A stretch of DNA of 64,000 nucleotides from Actinocrinis sp035653575 (GCF_035653575.1 NZ_DASRBQ010000003.1:1-64000), one strand, 5' to 3'; positions 9,166 through 17,949 are shown, counted from the stretch's first letter. Numbers and translations are program-made. The notes: generated by a model not told the origin, from the letters alone.

Positions 9166-10161
9166 CTACGGTGCGGTGACGAAGTCGATCAGGGCCTCGA
9201 CCCGTCCCAGCAGGGTCGGCTCCAGGTCTTTGTATGACGTCACGGCGCCGAGGATGCGCGACCATGCCTGGCGTGGGTCGAGCGGCCAGGAGGGGTCCTT
9301 GCGGCGCAGGCGCTCGCAGACTCCTTCCTTCCACTCCTCCGATCGCGGCACTCTGGGCCACGCTTCGAAGCCCAGCACCTGCGGTTTGACGGCCTGCCAG
9401 ATGTCTACGTACGGATGGCCGAGAACCAGGACGCTGTCTTCCCGGCCCTCCTGGACCTGGCTCGCGATCCTGGTCTCCTTCGAGCCCGCGACCATGTGGT
9501 CCACCAGGACGCCGAGCCTTCTTCCCTCGCCCGGCTGGAATTCGTCGACGATGCCGGGCAGATAGTCGATCCCGTCGAGCAGCTCCACGACCACGCCCTC
9601 GATCCGCAGGTCGTCGCCCCAGACCCGCTCGACCAGCTCCGCGTCGTGCTTGCCTTCGACGTAGATGCGGCCTTCGCGCGCCACTCTCGCGCGCAGCCCG
9701 TGGACCGCGCGCGAGCCGGACGCGGTACGGGTGGCCGGACTTGTTTGCTCGGATTTTGATTTAGGTCGCACCAGGCTGATCGGCTTGCCTTCTAACAAAA
9801 AGCCCGGGCCGAGCGGGAACACCCGGTGCTTGCGGAAGCGGTCCTCCAGGGTGACCGTGAAGCCGCCCGGGGTCTTCTCGACCCGTACCACCGCGCCGCA
9901 GAAGCCGGTGGTCACCTCCTCGACCACCAGGTCCGCTACCGCCTCGACCTCGGGTAACGGGCGGTTCGCGCGGCTGAACTGTGCACTGCGCGGCAGCAGG
10001 TCGTCCGGTCCGTACTGCTTCGGCCTGGGGCCGCGATCGCGGGGGTCCACGCGGTCGAGCGTAGCGCCCGGCTTCGCCGCGGCGGGCGCGGCGGCTTCGT
10101 GAACAGCGCTCGGCGATCGCGGCCTGCGGCTGAAGACTGATCCCGGTCCCGCGCCGTACAC
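9166..10161 (-). CDS. DUF3097 family protein
   Basis: Conserved actinobacterial protein of unknown function. Hallmarks are VADLVVEEVTTGFCGAVVRV, TLEDRFRKHRVFPLGPGFLL, and a Toprim-like block GRIYVEGKHDAELVERVWGD followed by VVELLDGIDYLPGIV and LGVLVDHMVAGSKE. The E and DxD-like residues of that block suggest a Toprim-type metal site, an inference only. The frame is open to a GTG at 10182, but a perfect GGAGGTGA ribosome site sits 5 nt before the GTG at 10161, so I start there (331 residues). That also keeps the coding region clear of the CIRCE element. The gene is divergent from hrcA, and its position next to hrcA is conserved in actinomycetes as far as I recall. Confidence 0.85.
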   Translation of the reverse strand: MYGAGPGSVFSRRPRSPSAVHEAAAPAAAKPGATLDRVDPRDRGPRPKQYGPDDLLPRSAQFSRANRPLPEVEAVADLVVEEVTTGFCGAVVRVEKTPGGFTVTLEDRFRKHRVFPLGPGFLLEGKPISLVRPKSKSEQTSPATRTASGSRAVHGLRARVAREGRIYVEGKHDAELVERVWGDDLRIEGVVVELLDGIDYLPGIVDEFQPGEGRRLGVLVDHMVAGSKETRIASQVQEGREDSVLVLGHPYVDIWQAVKPQVLGFEAWPRVPRSEEWKEGVCERLRRKDPSWPLDPRQAWSRILGAVTSYKDLEPTLLGRVEALIDFVTAP

Positions 10162-10175
10162 TGGACTCACCTCCA

Positions 10176-10202
10176 TTGGCACTCACTCGCCCCGAGTGCC
10201 AG
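10176..10202. promoter_or_regulatory. CIRCE operator for HrcA
   Basis: TTGGCACTC, 9-nt spacer, GAGTGCCAG. This matches the CIRCE consensus TTAGCACTC-N9-GAGTGCTAA with symmetrical substitutions; the two arms pair at 8 of 9 positions. It lies 46 bp before the hrcA start and just upstream of the divergent DUF3097 gene, so HrcA probably autorepresses and may also affect its neighbour. Confidence 0.92.
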
Positions 10203-10247
10203 GAGCGCTCGGTGATCAGGCCGCTACAAGAGCGGGAGGTGGTGGGC

Positions 10248-11354
10248 ATGCGCGAGGATCCAAGGCCGGGAGACACGGTTTTCGGTGAATCCAGGCTCGG
10301 CGAGCCGCGGCTCGCGGACTCCAGGGTCGAGGACCCGAGGCTCGATCGCAGACGCCTCGAAGTGCTGCGCGCGATCGTCCAGGACTACGTCTCCACTCAG
10401 GAGCCGGTCGGCTCCAAGGCCTTGGTGGAGCGGCACAACCTCGGCGTCTCCCCGGCGACCATACGAAACGACATGGCCGCGCTGGAGGAGGAGGGCTACA
10501 TCCACCAGCCGCACACCAGCGCCGGCCGGGTGCCCACCGACAAGGGCTACCGGCTGTTCGTGGACCGACTCTCCAGCGTGAAGCCGCTGTCCTCGGCCGA
10601 GCGCAGCGCCATTCACGCCTTCCTCGGCGGCGCGGTGGACCTCGACGACGTGATCTCGCGCACAGTCCGGCTGCTCGCTCAGATCACCCGGCAGGTCGCG
10701 GTCGTGCAGTACCCGTCGCTATCCCGCTCCGCGGTGCGGCACGTCGAACTCGTCGCGATCACGCCAAGCCGGATCATGCTCGTGCTGATCACCGACACCG
10801 GCCGGGTCGAACAGCGCTTCGTCGAGACCATCCCGGTCAGCGAGACGACCGTGGCCGACCTGCGCGCCCGGCTCAACGCCCTGATCGTCGGGCACCGGCT
10901 CTCCGAGGTGCCGAGCCGGGTCGACGACTTCGCCGACCAGTTCCCGCACGAGGACCGCCCGGCGATCGACTCGCTGGTCGCGGCGCTGCTCGAGGTGATC
11001 GTGGAGCAGCGCGAGGAGCGGGTCGTGCTCGGCGGCACGGCCAACCTCACCAGGTTCCGCCAGGACTTCCCGGACACCATCGGCCCGGTGCTCGAAGCCC
11101 TCGAGGAGCAGATGGTCTTGCTCAAGCTGCTCGGCGAGTCCACCGGACCGTCCACGCTCACCGTACGCATCGGGCACGAGACCGGGTACGAGGGACTGTC
11201 CGCGACCTCCGTCGTCACCAGCGGCTACGGTCGCGACGGAGATACGGTGGCGCAGCTCGGCGTGCTCGGTCCGACGCGCATGGACTACCCGGGCACTATG
11301 GGCGCGGTCTCAGCCGTTGCTCGTTACGTCGGGCGAATTCTGGATCAGGCGTAG
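10248..11354 (+). CDS. hrcA: Heat-inducible transcription repressor HrcA
   Basis: Repressor that binds CIRCE and is chaperoned into its active form by GroEL. Its winged-helix motif (LEVLRAIVQDYVSTQEPVGS, then LGVSPATIRNDMAALEEEGY) is followed by the HrcA core ending TRMDYPGTMGAVSAVARYVG, which is very conserved. The ATG at 10248 has GGGAGGTGG about 7 nt upstream; the frame is open to 10176, but that would run through CIRCE. Compared with typical HrcA, which starts at about the ERRLEVLRA block, there is an N-terminal extension of some 33 residues made mostly of a pentapeptide repeat (see repeat entry). The CIRCE immediately upstream indicates autoregulation, and dnaJ follows 91 bp downstream. 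Confidence 0.96.
   Translation: MREDPRPGDTVFGESRLGEPRLADSRVEDPRLDRRRLEVLRAIVQDYVSTQEPVGSKALVERHNLGVSPATIRNDMAALEEEGYIHQPHTSAGRVPTDKGYRLFVDRLSSVKPLSSAERSAIHAFLGGAVDLDDVISRTVRLLAQITRQVAVVQYPSLSRSAVRHVELVAITPSRIMLVLITDTGRVEQRFVETIPVSETTVADLRARLNALIVGHRLSEVPSRVDDFADQFPHEDRPAIDSLVAALLEVIVEQREERVVLGGTANLTRFRQDFPDTIGPVLEALEEQMVLLKLLGESTGPSTLTVRIGHETGYEGLSATSVVTSGYGRDGDTVAQLGVLGPTRMDYPGTMGAVSAVARYVGRILDQA
10284..10358 (+). repeat. 15-bp coding minisatellite in hrcA 5' end
   Basis: Five imperfect 15-bp units encoding GESRL-GEPRL-ADSRV-EDPRL-DRRRL. Read one phase over, the units are SRLGE, PRLAD, SRVED, PRLDR, matching [SP]-R-x-x-[ED]. The same consensus recurs at the C-terminus of the CorC-like gene. 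Confidence 0.75.
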
Positions 11355-11445
11355 CCTGGTCCGTCGGCGAAAGCTGTAAGTAGCACAACAGGCACACGCA
11401 ATCGCATCACGCAGGCAGTGTCCGAATCCGGCTGGAGTTACACGA

Positions 11446-12582
11446 GTGGCGACCGACTACTACGCGGTCCTGGGGGTACGGCGTGACGCCACCCAGGAGG
11501 AGATCAAGAAGGCGTACCGCCGTCTCGCTCGCGAGCTGCACCCGGACGTCAACCCGGACCCGGAGACCCAGGAGCGGTTCAAGGAGATAGGGCTGGCCTA
11601 CGAGGTCCTGTCCGACCCGCAGAAGCGCCAGGTCTACGACCTCGGCGGCGACCCGACCCGCAGCTCCGCCTCCTCCGGCGCGCCGGGCGGCGGCTTCGGC
11701 GCCGGCTTCGCGTTCAGCGACATCATGGACGCGTTCTTCGGCGGCGGGGCCTCGCGCGGGCCGCGCTCCCGGGTGCGCCGCGGCCAGGACGCGCTGATCC
11801 GGGTCGAGATCGACCTGAGCGAAGCGGCCTTCGGCGCGCAGCGGGACATCCAGGTGGACACCGCGGTGGTCTGCCCGACCTGCGCCGGAGACGGCGCCGC
11901 CCCGGGTACCTCGCCGGTCACCTGCGACATGTGCCGGGGTCGTGGCGAGGTCTCGCAGGTCACCCGTTCGTTCCTGGGCCAGGTGATGACCTCGCGGCCG
12001 TGCCCGCAGTGCCAGGGATACGGCACGGTCGTCCCCACGCCCTGCGTGGAGTGCGCGGGCGACGGCCGGGTACGCACGCGCCGGACCTTGACCGTGAAGA
12101 TCCCGCCGGGCGTGGACAACGGCACCCGCATTCAGCTGGCGGGGGAGGGCGAGGTCGGCCCCGGCGCGGGCCCGGCCGGGGACCTGTACATCGAGATCGT
12201 CGAGGAGCCGCACCCGATCTTCCAGCGGCGGGGCGACGACCTGCACTGCACCGTCACCATGCCGATGACGGCGGCGTCGTTGGGCACCAAGATCCCGCTG
12301 GAGACCCTGGACGGCTCGGTGGAGCTGGACATCCGGCCGGGCACCCAGTCCGGCCAGGCCATCACCCTGCGCAATCGGGGCATCCAGCATCTGCGCGGCA
12401 CCAGCCGGGGCGACCTGGTGGTGCACGTGGAGGTACAGACCCCGAAGAACCTCGACCCGGAGCAGGAGGAGCTGATGCGCAAGCTCGCCCGGCTGCGCGG
12501 CGAGGAGCGCCCGGCCGGCACCTTCGCCCCGGGCAAGCAGGGCCTCTTCTCCCGGATCAAGGACGCGATCAACAACGGGTGA
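11446..12582 (+). CDS. dnaJ: Co-chaperone DnaJ (DnaJ2 type)
   Basis: Hsp40 co-chaperone that stimulates DnaK ATPase and hands over unfolded clients. J-domain residues 1-65 carry the HPD motif (ELHPDVNPDP) in RRLARELHPDVN. A Gly/Phe-rich linker follows (GGGFGAGFAF), then four zinc-binding CxxCxGxG-type repeats: CPTCAGDG, CDMCRGRG, CPQCQGYG and CVECAGDG. The C-terminal substrate domains run to residue 378. A GTG start at 11446 is used. Lying behind hrcA it is the DnaJ2 paralogue; the dnaK-grpE-dnaJ1 locus is not in this window. The 91-bp gap to hrcA shows no terminator, so CIRCE control probably extends here. Confidence 0.95.
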   Translation: MATDYYAVLGVRRDATQEEIKKAYRRLARELHPDVNPDPETQERFKEIGLAYEVLSDPQKRQVYDLGGDPTRSSASSGAPGGGFGAGFAFSDIMDAFFGGGASRGPRSRVRRGQDALIRVEIDLSEAAFGAQRDIQVDTAVVCPTCAGDGAAPGTSPVTCDMCRGRGEVSQVTRSFLGQVMTSRPCPQCQGYGTVVPTPCVECAGDGRVRTRRTLTVKIPPGVDNGTRIQLAGEGEVGPGAGPAGDLYIEIVEEPHPIFQRRGDDLHCTVTMPMTAASLGTKIPLETLDGSVELDIRPGTQSGQAITLRNRGIQHLRGTSRGDLVVHVEVQTPKNLDPEQEELMRKLARLRGEERPAGTFAPGKQGLFSRIKDAINNG

Positions 12583-12643
12583 CGGCCGGCCGCGAACCAC
12601 CGCCTACCGCTTTGACGACAGCTCACATGACCACAGTTCATAA

Positions 12644-13402
12644 ATGACCACAGTGCCCGTGTTCCGCGTCGAGGCGGAGAAGATGTCCGGACCGGCGATC
12701 CGGCTGGACGGTCCCGAGGGCCGGCATGCCGCGCTGGTGCGCAGAATGCGGCCCGGCGAACGGGTCGACCTGACCGACGGCGCGGGGCGGCTGGCCGAGT
12801 GCGTCGTGCGCTCGGTCGGCGGCTCCGGCGATCCGGCGCTGGAGCTCGACGTGCTCGAACACCGCTCGGTGCCGAGGCCGCGGCCGGCCGTCACGGTGGT
12901 GCAGGCGCTGGCGAAGGGCGATCGCGGCGAGCTGGCGGTCGAGATGATGACCGAGGTCGGCGTGGACGTGATCGTGCCCTGGTCGGCCTCCAGGTCGATC
13001 GTGCAGTGGCGCGCCGATCGCGGCGAGAAGGCCCTGGCCAAGTGGCGCTCGACCGCGGCCGAGGCGGCCAAGCAGTCGCGGCGGTCGTGGTGGCCGCAGA
13101 TCACCGAACCGGCGACGACGGCGCAGGTCGCGCGGCTGCTGGACAAGGCGGCCACGGCAGCGGTCCTGCACGAGGACGCGGCCGGCTCGCTCGCCGACCT
13201 GACGGTCGATCAGGAAGGCGACATCGTTCTGGTCGTCGGCCCCGAGGGCGGAATTTCGCCCGAGGAATTGCGCGCGTTCGCGGACGCTGGCGCGGTCGCG
13301 TACCGCATGGGACCGACCGTCCTACGCACGTCCACCGCTGGTACCGTCGCCGCCGCCGTGCTGCTCGCGCGCTCCGGCCGCTGGTCGTCAAGCGGCCGGT
13401 AA
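12644..13402 (+). CDS. rsmE: 16S rRNA m3U1498 methyltransferase RsmE
   Basis: SPOUT-class methyltransferase that uses S-adenosylmethionine to methylate N3 of U1498 in 16S rRNA of the 30S subunit. Residues 1-70 form the PUA-like RNA-binding part (RLDGPEGRHAALVRRMRPGE). The trefoil-knot SAM site is visible as VLVVGPEGGISPEELRAFAD and, near the C-terminus, RMGPTVLRTSTAGTVAAAVL. The length of 252 residues is normal. It follows dnaJ by 61 bp in an order (hrcA-dnaJ-rsmE) widely conserved in actinobacteria, which supports co-transcription. Confidence 0.94.
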   Translation: MTTVPVFRVEAEKMSGPAIRLDGPEGRHAALVRRMRPGERVDLTDGAGRLAECVVRSVGGSGDPALELDVLEHRSVPRPRPAVTVVQALAKGDRGELAVEMMTEVGVDVIVPWSASRSIVQWRADRGEKALAKWRSTAAEAAKQSRRSWWPQITEPATTAQVARLLDKAATAAVLHEDAAGSLADLTVDQEGDIVLVVGPEGGISPEELRAFADAGAVAYRMGPTVLRTSTAGTVAAAVLLARSGRWSSSGR

Positions 13403-13418
13403 CGCGTCACGTCCCCGA

Positions 13419-14000
13419 CTAAAGGCAGAACTTGTCGGTGAATGTGTCGGTCTCGGTGTCCGGAAAGAAGACGTGCGCCAGGCCCTGAGTGCAGGTGCCG
13501 GCCGTCGGAACGAACGGAGCGGACCAGAAATCCGGGCCGCCGGTGCCGTTCAGGAAGGTCCGCGCGCCCACGATCGCGTCGTGGGTGAGGTCGAACACCG
13601 CCATGCCGAGGTCGTAGTGCTGCTTCTGCTGGCGGAACTGGAGCCACGGGTACGCGTATCCGTACACGCTGTGGCACTTCGGCGAGTAGAACTGCTTCAC
13701 CGAGAACGCGATCATGCCGTGCCAGCGGGCGTACGACGTGGTGCCGACCTGAAAGGCGTCAGGGCAGGGGATCGGCACCAGCTCCGGCTTCGTGGGGGTC
13801 GACTTCGGCGTGGGCGTAGAGGTCGGGGTCGGGGCGACGGCAGAGGCCGCGGCCGAGGCGCTCGGCGATGAGCTTGCGGCGGACAGCGCGACCTTGAATG
13901 TGCTGGCTTCGGAGGTCGGCTTGGCCAGCGCGAGCGGCACCGCGGCGAGGGCGGCGGTGAGCAGTGCGGTGGCGACGACATGTGCGGCGAGGCGGTCCAT
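13419..14000 (-). CDS. Secreted protein of unknown function, DUF2690-like
   Basis: Exported protein of 193 residues with no function I can assign. The ATG at 14000 has AGGGAAA 7 nt upstream; the frame is open further upstream but that part lacks protein character. Residues 1-26 form a signal peptide (basic start, then VVATALLTAALAAVPLALA). A Ser/Pro/Thr-rich linker (SPSASAAASAVAPTPTSTPTP) follows, then a compact domain with four cysteines: PCPDAF, YSPKCHSVYGYAYPW, GTCTQG and the C-terminal CL. The tyrosine-and-cysteine pattern YSPKCHS near the middle recalls DUF2690 proteins (CDG...LRYSxxC...W), a weak resemblance. It is convergent with rsmE, 16 bp apart, and divergent from the HIT gene. Confidence 0.6.
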   Translation of the reverse strand: MDRLAAHVVATALLTAALAAVPLALAKPTSEASTFKVALSAASSSPSASAAASAVAPTPTSTPTPKSTPTKPELVPIPCPDAFQVGTTSYARWHGMIAFSVKQFYSPKCHSVYGYAYPWLQFRQQKQHYDLGMAVFDLTHDAIVGARTFLNGTGGPDFWSAPFVPTAGTCTQGLAHVFFPDTETDTFTDKFCL

Positions 14001-14199
14001 TGAAGCTTTCCCTGCTGTGCGTGGGATCCGGGAGAAGTACCCGTTGTGATCACGTGGTGGCGATCCGGAACGGTACACAGTGGGAGACCAACGAGAAGGC
14101 CTAGGATCGGTCCGACTGAACGGAATCGACTCGTTCGTGCGAACGATGATCACCGGTTCGAGCGAATCGTGACCTGCGGCTACAACCCCGGAGAGCGGT

Positions 14200-14592
14200 A
14201 TGACAAGTACGGAAACGGCCTACGACGACAACTGCCTGTTCTGCCGGATCGTGGCCGGGCAGATCCCCGCGACGATCGTCCGGGACAGCGCCGACTTCCT
14301 CTCCTTCCGCGACATCAATCCGCAGGCTCCGACGCACGTGCTGGTGATCCCCAAGGCGCACGGCTACCGCGACGCCGGCGAACTGGCCGCGAAGAACCCG
14401 GAACTGGCCGGCCGGCTGATCGCCGAGGGCGCCGAGGTAGCCCGACTGGAGGGACTGGTCGACCACGCGGACATTCCCGGGTACCGCCTGGTCCTGAACA
14501 CCGACGACGCCGCCGGACAGACGGTGTACCACGTCCATCTGCACGTCCTCGGCGGAGATGCCCTGGGGCACTTCGGGTCGGCGCCGCACTAG
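14200..14592 (+). CDS. HIT-family nucleotide hydrolase
   Basis: Small cytoplasmic HINT/HIT hydrolase, expected to cleave AMP from phosphoramidates or related adenosine derivatives. The catalytic histidine triad is HVHLHVLGG at residues 111-119, with His113 as the probable nucleophile. The N-terminal pair of cysteines (CLFC, 12-15) may bind zinc as in several bacterial members. At 130 residues it is of usual size. The ATG at 14200 is preceded by CCGGAGAG. The block rsmE-HIT-phoH-ybeY is conserved in actinomycetes. Confidence 0.93.
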   Translation: MTSTETAYDDNCLFCRIVAGQIPATIVRDSADFLSFRDINPQAPTHVLVIPKAHGYRDAGELAAKNPELAGRLIAEGAEVARLEGLVDHADIPGYRLVLNTDDAAGQTVYHVHLHVLGGDALGHFGSAPH

Positions 14593-14766
14593 TCTCCGGC
14601 GCGCCGCACGCCGGAAACGCGGCCTTAGCGCCGCGTTGACCAGTGCTTTGCCCTGGGAACTGTTGAAATAATTAGCGGGGAGCGAGACGTTTGTGCTCGA
14701 TATCATGGACACCGTCCCCGTCAGCCTCGATCGAAGGAATGATTCGAAGGCCCCCGCGGCCCGCCT

Positions 14767-15948
14767 ATGACTGAGCAGCCAAACAGGTCCCGCACCTCTT
14801 CCTCCACCTCTCGCGCGCGCACCCGCAAGGGCTCGCCCACCGCCCCCGCGCAGGCCGCCTCGTCGACCGTCTCGCCCTCGAGCGAGCCCGAGGCCGCCGT
14901 GCCCGCGCAGACCAAGATCACCATCCCGGCGGCGCATCCGATGGTGGCCGTCCTGGGCACCGGCGACAGCATCCTGCGGGTCATCGAGGAGCAGCTGCCC
15001 GGACTCGACCTGCACGCGCGCGGCAACGAGATCACCGCGACCGGCCCGCGCGAGGACGTCGAGCTCGCCGAGCAGCTGTTCGCCGAGATGCTGCTGGTGC
15101 TGCGCACCGGCGCGCCGTTGACCGAGGACGCCGTCCAGCGCTCGATCGCCATCCTGCGGTCCGCCCGCAACGGCGAGTCCGGCGAGCGGCCCGCCGAGGT
15201 GCTGACCCAGAACATCCTGTCCAACCGCGGCCGCACCATCCGGCCGAAGACCGTGAACCAGAAGCGGTACGTCGACGCGATCGACAAGCACACGATCGTC
15301 TTCGGCATCGGTCCCGCGGGCACCGGCAAGACCTACCTGGCGATGGCCAAGGCCGTGCAGGCGCTCCAGGCCAAGGACGTCAATCGGATCATCCTCACGC
15401 GTCCCGCGGTCGAGGCCGGCGAGCGGCTCGGCTTCCTGCCCGGAACGCTGTACGAGAAGATCGACCCCTACCTGCGCCCGCTGTACGACGCGCTGCACGA
15501 CATGATCGACCCCGACTCGATCCCGCGGCTGATGGCCGCAGGCACCATCGAGGTCGCCCCGCTCGCTTACATGCGGGGAAGGACCTTGAATGACGCGTTC
15601 ATCATCCTGGACGAGGCGCAGAACACCTCGGCCGAGCAGATGAAGATGTTCCTGACCCGCCTCGGCTTCGGCTCCAAGGTGGTCGTCACCGGCGACGTCA
15701 CACAGGTGGACCTGCCCGGCGGCACCGAGTCCGGGCTGCGCGTGGTGCAGCACATCCTCGAGGGCGTGGACGACATCCACTTCGCCCGGCTGACGAGCAC
15801 TGACGTGGTGCGGCACCGGCTGGTCGGGGAGATCGTGGACGCCTACGGGCGCTACGACGCGGCCCGGCAGGAGCGCGAGCGGGGGCAGGTCGCGCCGATG
15901 AACCGGGCGCAGCGCCGCGCCGCCCCCCGGGCCCGCGCGGTGGGATGA
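14767..15948 (+). CDS. phoH: PhoH/YbeZ family ATPase
   Basis: P-loop ATPase of the PhoH family that works with YbeY in rRNA processing and ribosome quality control. Walker A is GPAGTGKT at residues 182-189, and Walker B is FIILDEAQN at about 278-286 (DExQ type, as in superfamily 1 helicases). Further family motifs are ILTRPAVEAGE and VTGDVTQVDLPGG. The N-terminal 45 residues are a Ser/Arg/Pro-rich extension without family conservation. The stop overlaps a possible ybeY start (ATGA, 15945-15948), so the two are coupled. Confidence 0.94.
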   Translation: MTEQPNRSRTSSSTSRARTRKGSPTAPAQAASSTVSPSSEPEAAVPAQTKITIPAAHPMVAVLGTGDSILRVIEEQLPGLDLHARGNEITATGPREDVELAEQLFAEMLLVLRTGAPLTEDAVQRSIAILRSARNGESGERPAEVLTQNILSNRGRTIRPKTVNQKRYVDAIDKHTIVFGIGPAGTGKTYLAMAKAVQALQAKDVNRIILTRPAVEAGERLGFLPGTLYEKIDPYLRPLYDALHDMIDPDSIPRLMAAGTIEVAPLAYMRGRTLNDAFIILDEAQNTSAEQMKMFLTRLGFGSKVVVTGDVTQVDLPGGTESGLRVVQHILEGVDDIHFARLTSTDVVRHRLVGEIVDAYGRYDAARQERERGQVAPMNRAQRRAAPRARAVG

Positions 15949-15956
15949 TTCCCGCC

Positions 15957-16436
15957 ATGTCGATCGATATCAACAACGAGTCGGGCGTGGCCGTGGACGA
16001 GGCGGCCATCGTCGCGCTCGCCCGGCATGTCCTCGACCAGATGGGCATCCACCCGCTGGCCGAGTTGTCCATCCTGCTGGTCGACACCGCCGCGATGGAG
16101 CAGCTGCACATCCAGTGGATGGACGAGCCGGGACCGACCGACGTGCTGTCCTTCCCGATGGACGAGCTGCGTCCGTCGCGCGCGGAGGACGACAACGAGC
16201 CGACGCCGGGGCTGCTCGGCGACGTGGTGCTGTGCCCGGAGGTGGCGGCCAAGCAGGGCGAGGCGGCCGGCCACTCGATGGAGGACGAGCTGCACCTGCT
16301 CACCACGCACGGCATCCTGCACCTGCTCGGCTACGACCATGCCGAGCCGGACGAGAAGGCCGAGATGTTCGGGCTCCAGCAGGAACTGCTCGACCGCTGG
16401 CGCAAGCACCCCTCCGATGAGCGCCCCGGACGCTGA
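15957..16436 (+). CDS. ybeY: Endoribonuclease YbeY (rRNA maturation factor)
   Basis: Zinc-dependent endoribonuclease for 16S rRNA 3' maturation and 70S quality control. The metal site is HGILHLLGYDH with His118, His122 and His128, and the core also shows SILLVD and TDVLSFPMDE. I start at the second ATG (15957, MSIDINNES), which matches the family N-terminus; an ATG at 15945 overlapping the phoH stop would add four residues (MIPA). The 159-residue length is normal. It is followed 3 bp later by the CorC-like gene. Confidence 0.94.
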   Translation: MSIDINNESGVAVDEAAIVALARHVLDQMGIHPLAELSILLVDTAAMEQLHIQWMDEPGPTDVLSFPMDELRPSRAEDDNEPTPGLLGDVVLCPEVAAKQGEAAGHSMEDELHLLTTHGILHLLGYDHAEPDEKAEMFGLQQELLDRWRKHPSDERPGR

Positions 16437-16439
16437 GCC

Positions 16440-17918
16440 GTGACCGCGACCATAGCGTGGCTTCTTGTCGGCGCGGTCGTGTCGGTGCTGATCGCGGGGC
16501 TGGCGGCTGGGGTCGAGGCCGCGCTGGCGCGCATCTCCCGAGTACGCGCGGCCGAACTGCTCGAGCGCGGCGCACCGGGGGCGGCTCGGCTGGTACGGCT
16601 GAGCGCGGACCCGGCGCGGTACGTCAACCTGGTGCTGCTTATCCGCGTCGTCGGCGAAATGGCCGCGGCGGTGATGGTCACCATGGTGTGTGCGCATCGC
16701 TGGGGCCTGACCGTCGGCACTGGCGCGCTCGCCGTCGCCATCATGGCCGTCGTCTCTTACGTGGTCGTCGGGGTCAGCCCGCGCACCCTCGGCCGCCAGC
16801 ACGCCCCGCAGATCGCCGCCGCCGGCGCCGCCGTGCTGCTGCCGCTCAGCCGCATCCTCGGACCGCTTCCGCGCGCGCTGATCGTGCTCGGCAACGCGCT
16901 GACGCCCGGCAAGGGCTTCCGCGAGGGCCCGTTCGCCACCGAGGCCGAGCTGCGCGCGCTGGTCGACATCGCGGAGCAGAACAGCGAGATCGAGGCCGCC
17001 GAGCGGCGCATGGTGCACTCGGTGTTCGAACTCGGCGACACGCTGGTCAAAGAGGTCATGGTCCCCCGCACGGACATGCTCTTCATCGAGCGCGGCAAGA
17101 CCCTGCGACAGGCGCTGAACCTGGCGCTGCGCAGCGGGTTCTCCCGGATCCCGGTCACCGGCCAGAACGCGGACGACGTGGTCGGCATCGTGTATCTCAA
17201 GGATCTGGCGCGGCGGATGTACGAGGGCTCGGCCGCCGCCGACCCGCTGTCCGATCCGGTCGAGACGGTCATGCGCCCCGCCAGCTTCGTGCCGGACTCC
17301 AAGCACGCTGACGAACTGCTGCGGGACATGCAGGCCCAGCGCATCCACCTGGCGATCGTGATCGACGAATACGGCGGCACGGCCGGCCTGGTCACCATCG
17401 AGGACATCCTGGAGGAGATCGTCGGGGAGATCGCCGACGAGTACGACCAGGGCAAGCCGCAGGTCGAGTGGCTCGCCAAGCCGGGTGATCTGAGCGGTGG
17501 CGCACGCGTGTCCGCGCGGCTCGGCCTGGACGAACTCGGCGAACTGTTCCATCGCGACCTTGAGGACGAGGACGTCGAGACGGTAGGCGGCCTGCTCGGC
17601 AAGCGCCTCGGCAAGGTACCGATCCCGGGCGCGACGGTACGCATCGACGGACTCACCATCACCGCCGAATCCACCGAGGGCCGCAGGCGCAGGATCGGGA
17701 CCGTGCTGGTGCAGGCGGTGCCGGATGAGGATGACGAGGGCGGCGAGCACCAGTCGCGCGGTTCTGACTCTCGCGGTTCAGAGCCGCGCGGTTCTGAGTC
17801 GCGCGGCCTCGAGTCGCAGAGTCCCGACTCGCGTGAACAGGAGCCGCGCACTCCGGACCGCAACGGTTCGCGCCCGGTCGACGACTTCGATCCGGTCGAC
17901 GCCGATCCCGACGATTGA
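16440..17918 (+). CDS. CorC/HlyC-type CBS and DUF21 membrane protein
   Basis: Integral membrane protein of the CNNM/CorC family, usually linked to Mg2+ or Co2+ efflux (older name: hemolysin). Residues 1-140 form a DUF21 domain with about three to four membrane segments (IAWLLVGAVVSVLIAGLAAG, AIMAVVSYVVVGV). Two CBS domains run from about 200 to 330, where VMVPRTDMLFIERG and LAIVIDEYGGTAGLVTIEDI are typical, and a CorC_HlyC domain at about 345-425 (TVGGLLGKRLGKVPIPGATV). A GTG start at 16440 follows the ybeY stop by 3 bp. The last 55 residues are a low-complexity tail made of a pentapeptide repeat, absent from the family core. Position after ybeY is conserved. Confidence 0.9.
   Translation: MTATIAWLLVGAVVSVLIAGLAAGVEAALARISRVRAAELLERGAPGAARLVRLSADPARYVNLVLLIRVVGEMAAAVMVTMVCAHRWGLTVGTGALAVAIMAVVSYVVVGVSPRTLGRQHAPQIAAAGAAVLLPLSRILGPLPRALIVLGNALTPGKGFREGPFATEAELRALVDIAEQNSEIEAAERRMVHSVFELGDTLVKEVMVPRTDMLFIERGKTLRQALNLALRSGFSRIPVTGQNADDVVGIVYLKDLARRMYEGSAAADPLSDPVETVMRPASFVPDSKHADELLRDMQAQRIHLAIVIDEYGGTAGLVTIEDILEEIVGEIADEYDQGKPQVEWLAKPGDLSGGARVSARLGLDELGELFHRDLEDEDVETVGGLLGKRLGKVPIPGATVRIDGLTITAESTEGRRRRIGTVLVQAVPDEDDEGGEHQSRGSDSRGSEPRGSESRGLESQSPDSREQEPRTPDRNGSRPVDDFDPVDADPDD
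17754..17858 (+). repeat. 15-bp coding minisatellite at the CorC-like C-terminus
   Basis: Seven 15-bp units in frame: SRGSD, SRGSE, PRGSE, SRGLE, SQSPD, SREQE, PRTPD (residues 439-473). Consensus [SP]-R-x-x-[ED], the same as in the HrcA N-terminal repeat. Confidence 0.8.
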
Positions 17919-17949
17919 ACTCCCTGAGCCATTTGAACTCCCTGGACCA
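17914..17949. repeat. 18-bp tandem direct repeat spanning the corC-like stop
   Basis: Two 18-bp units, ATTGAACTCCCTGAGCCA and TTTGAACTCCCTGGACCA, 15 of 18 identical. The first contains the TGA stop of the CorC-like gene; the second ends just before the AGAGGAACC ribosome site of the next gene. Probably replication-slippage duplication. Confidence 0.7.

Noticed and set aside
14101..15816. A 571-codon minus-strand open frame opposite the HIT and phoH genes.
   Set aside because: His/Asp/Gly/Arg/Val-rich shadow; the plus strand carries conserved genes.
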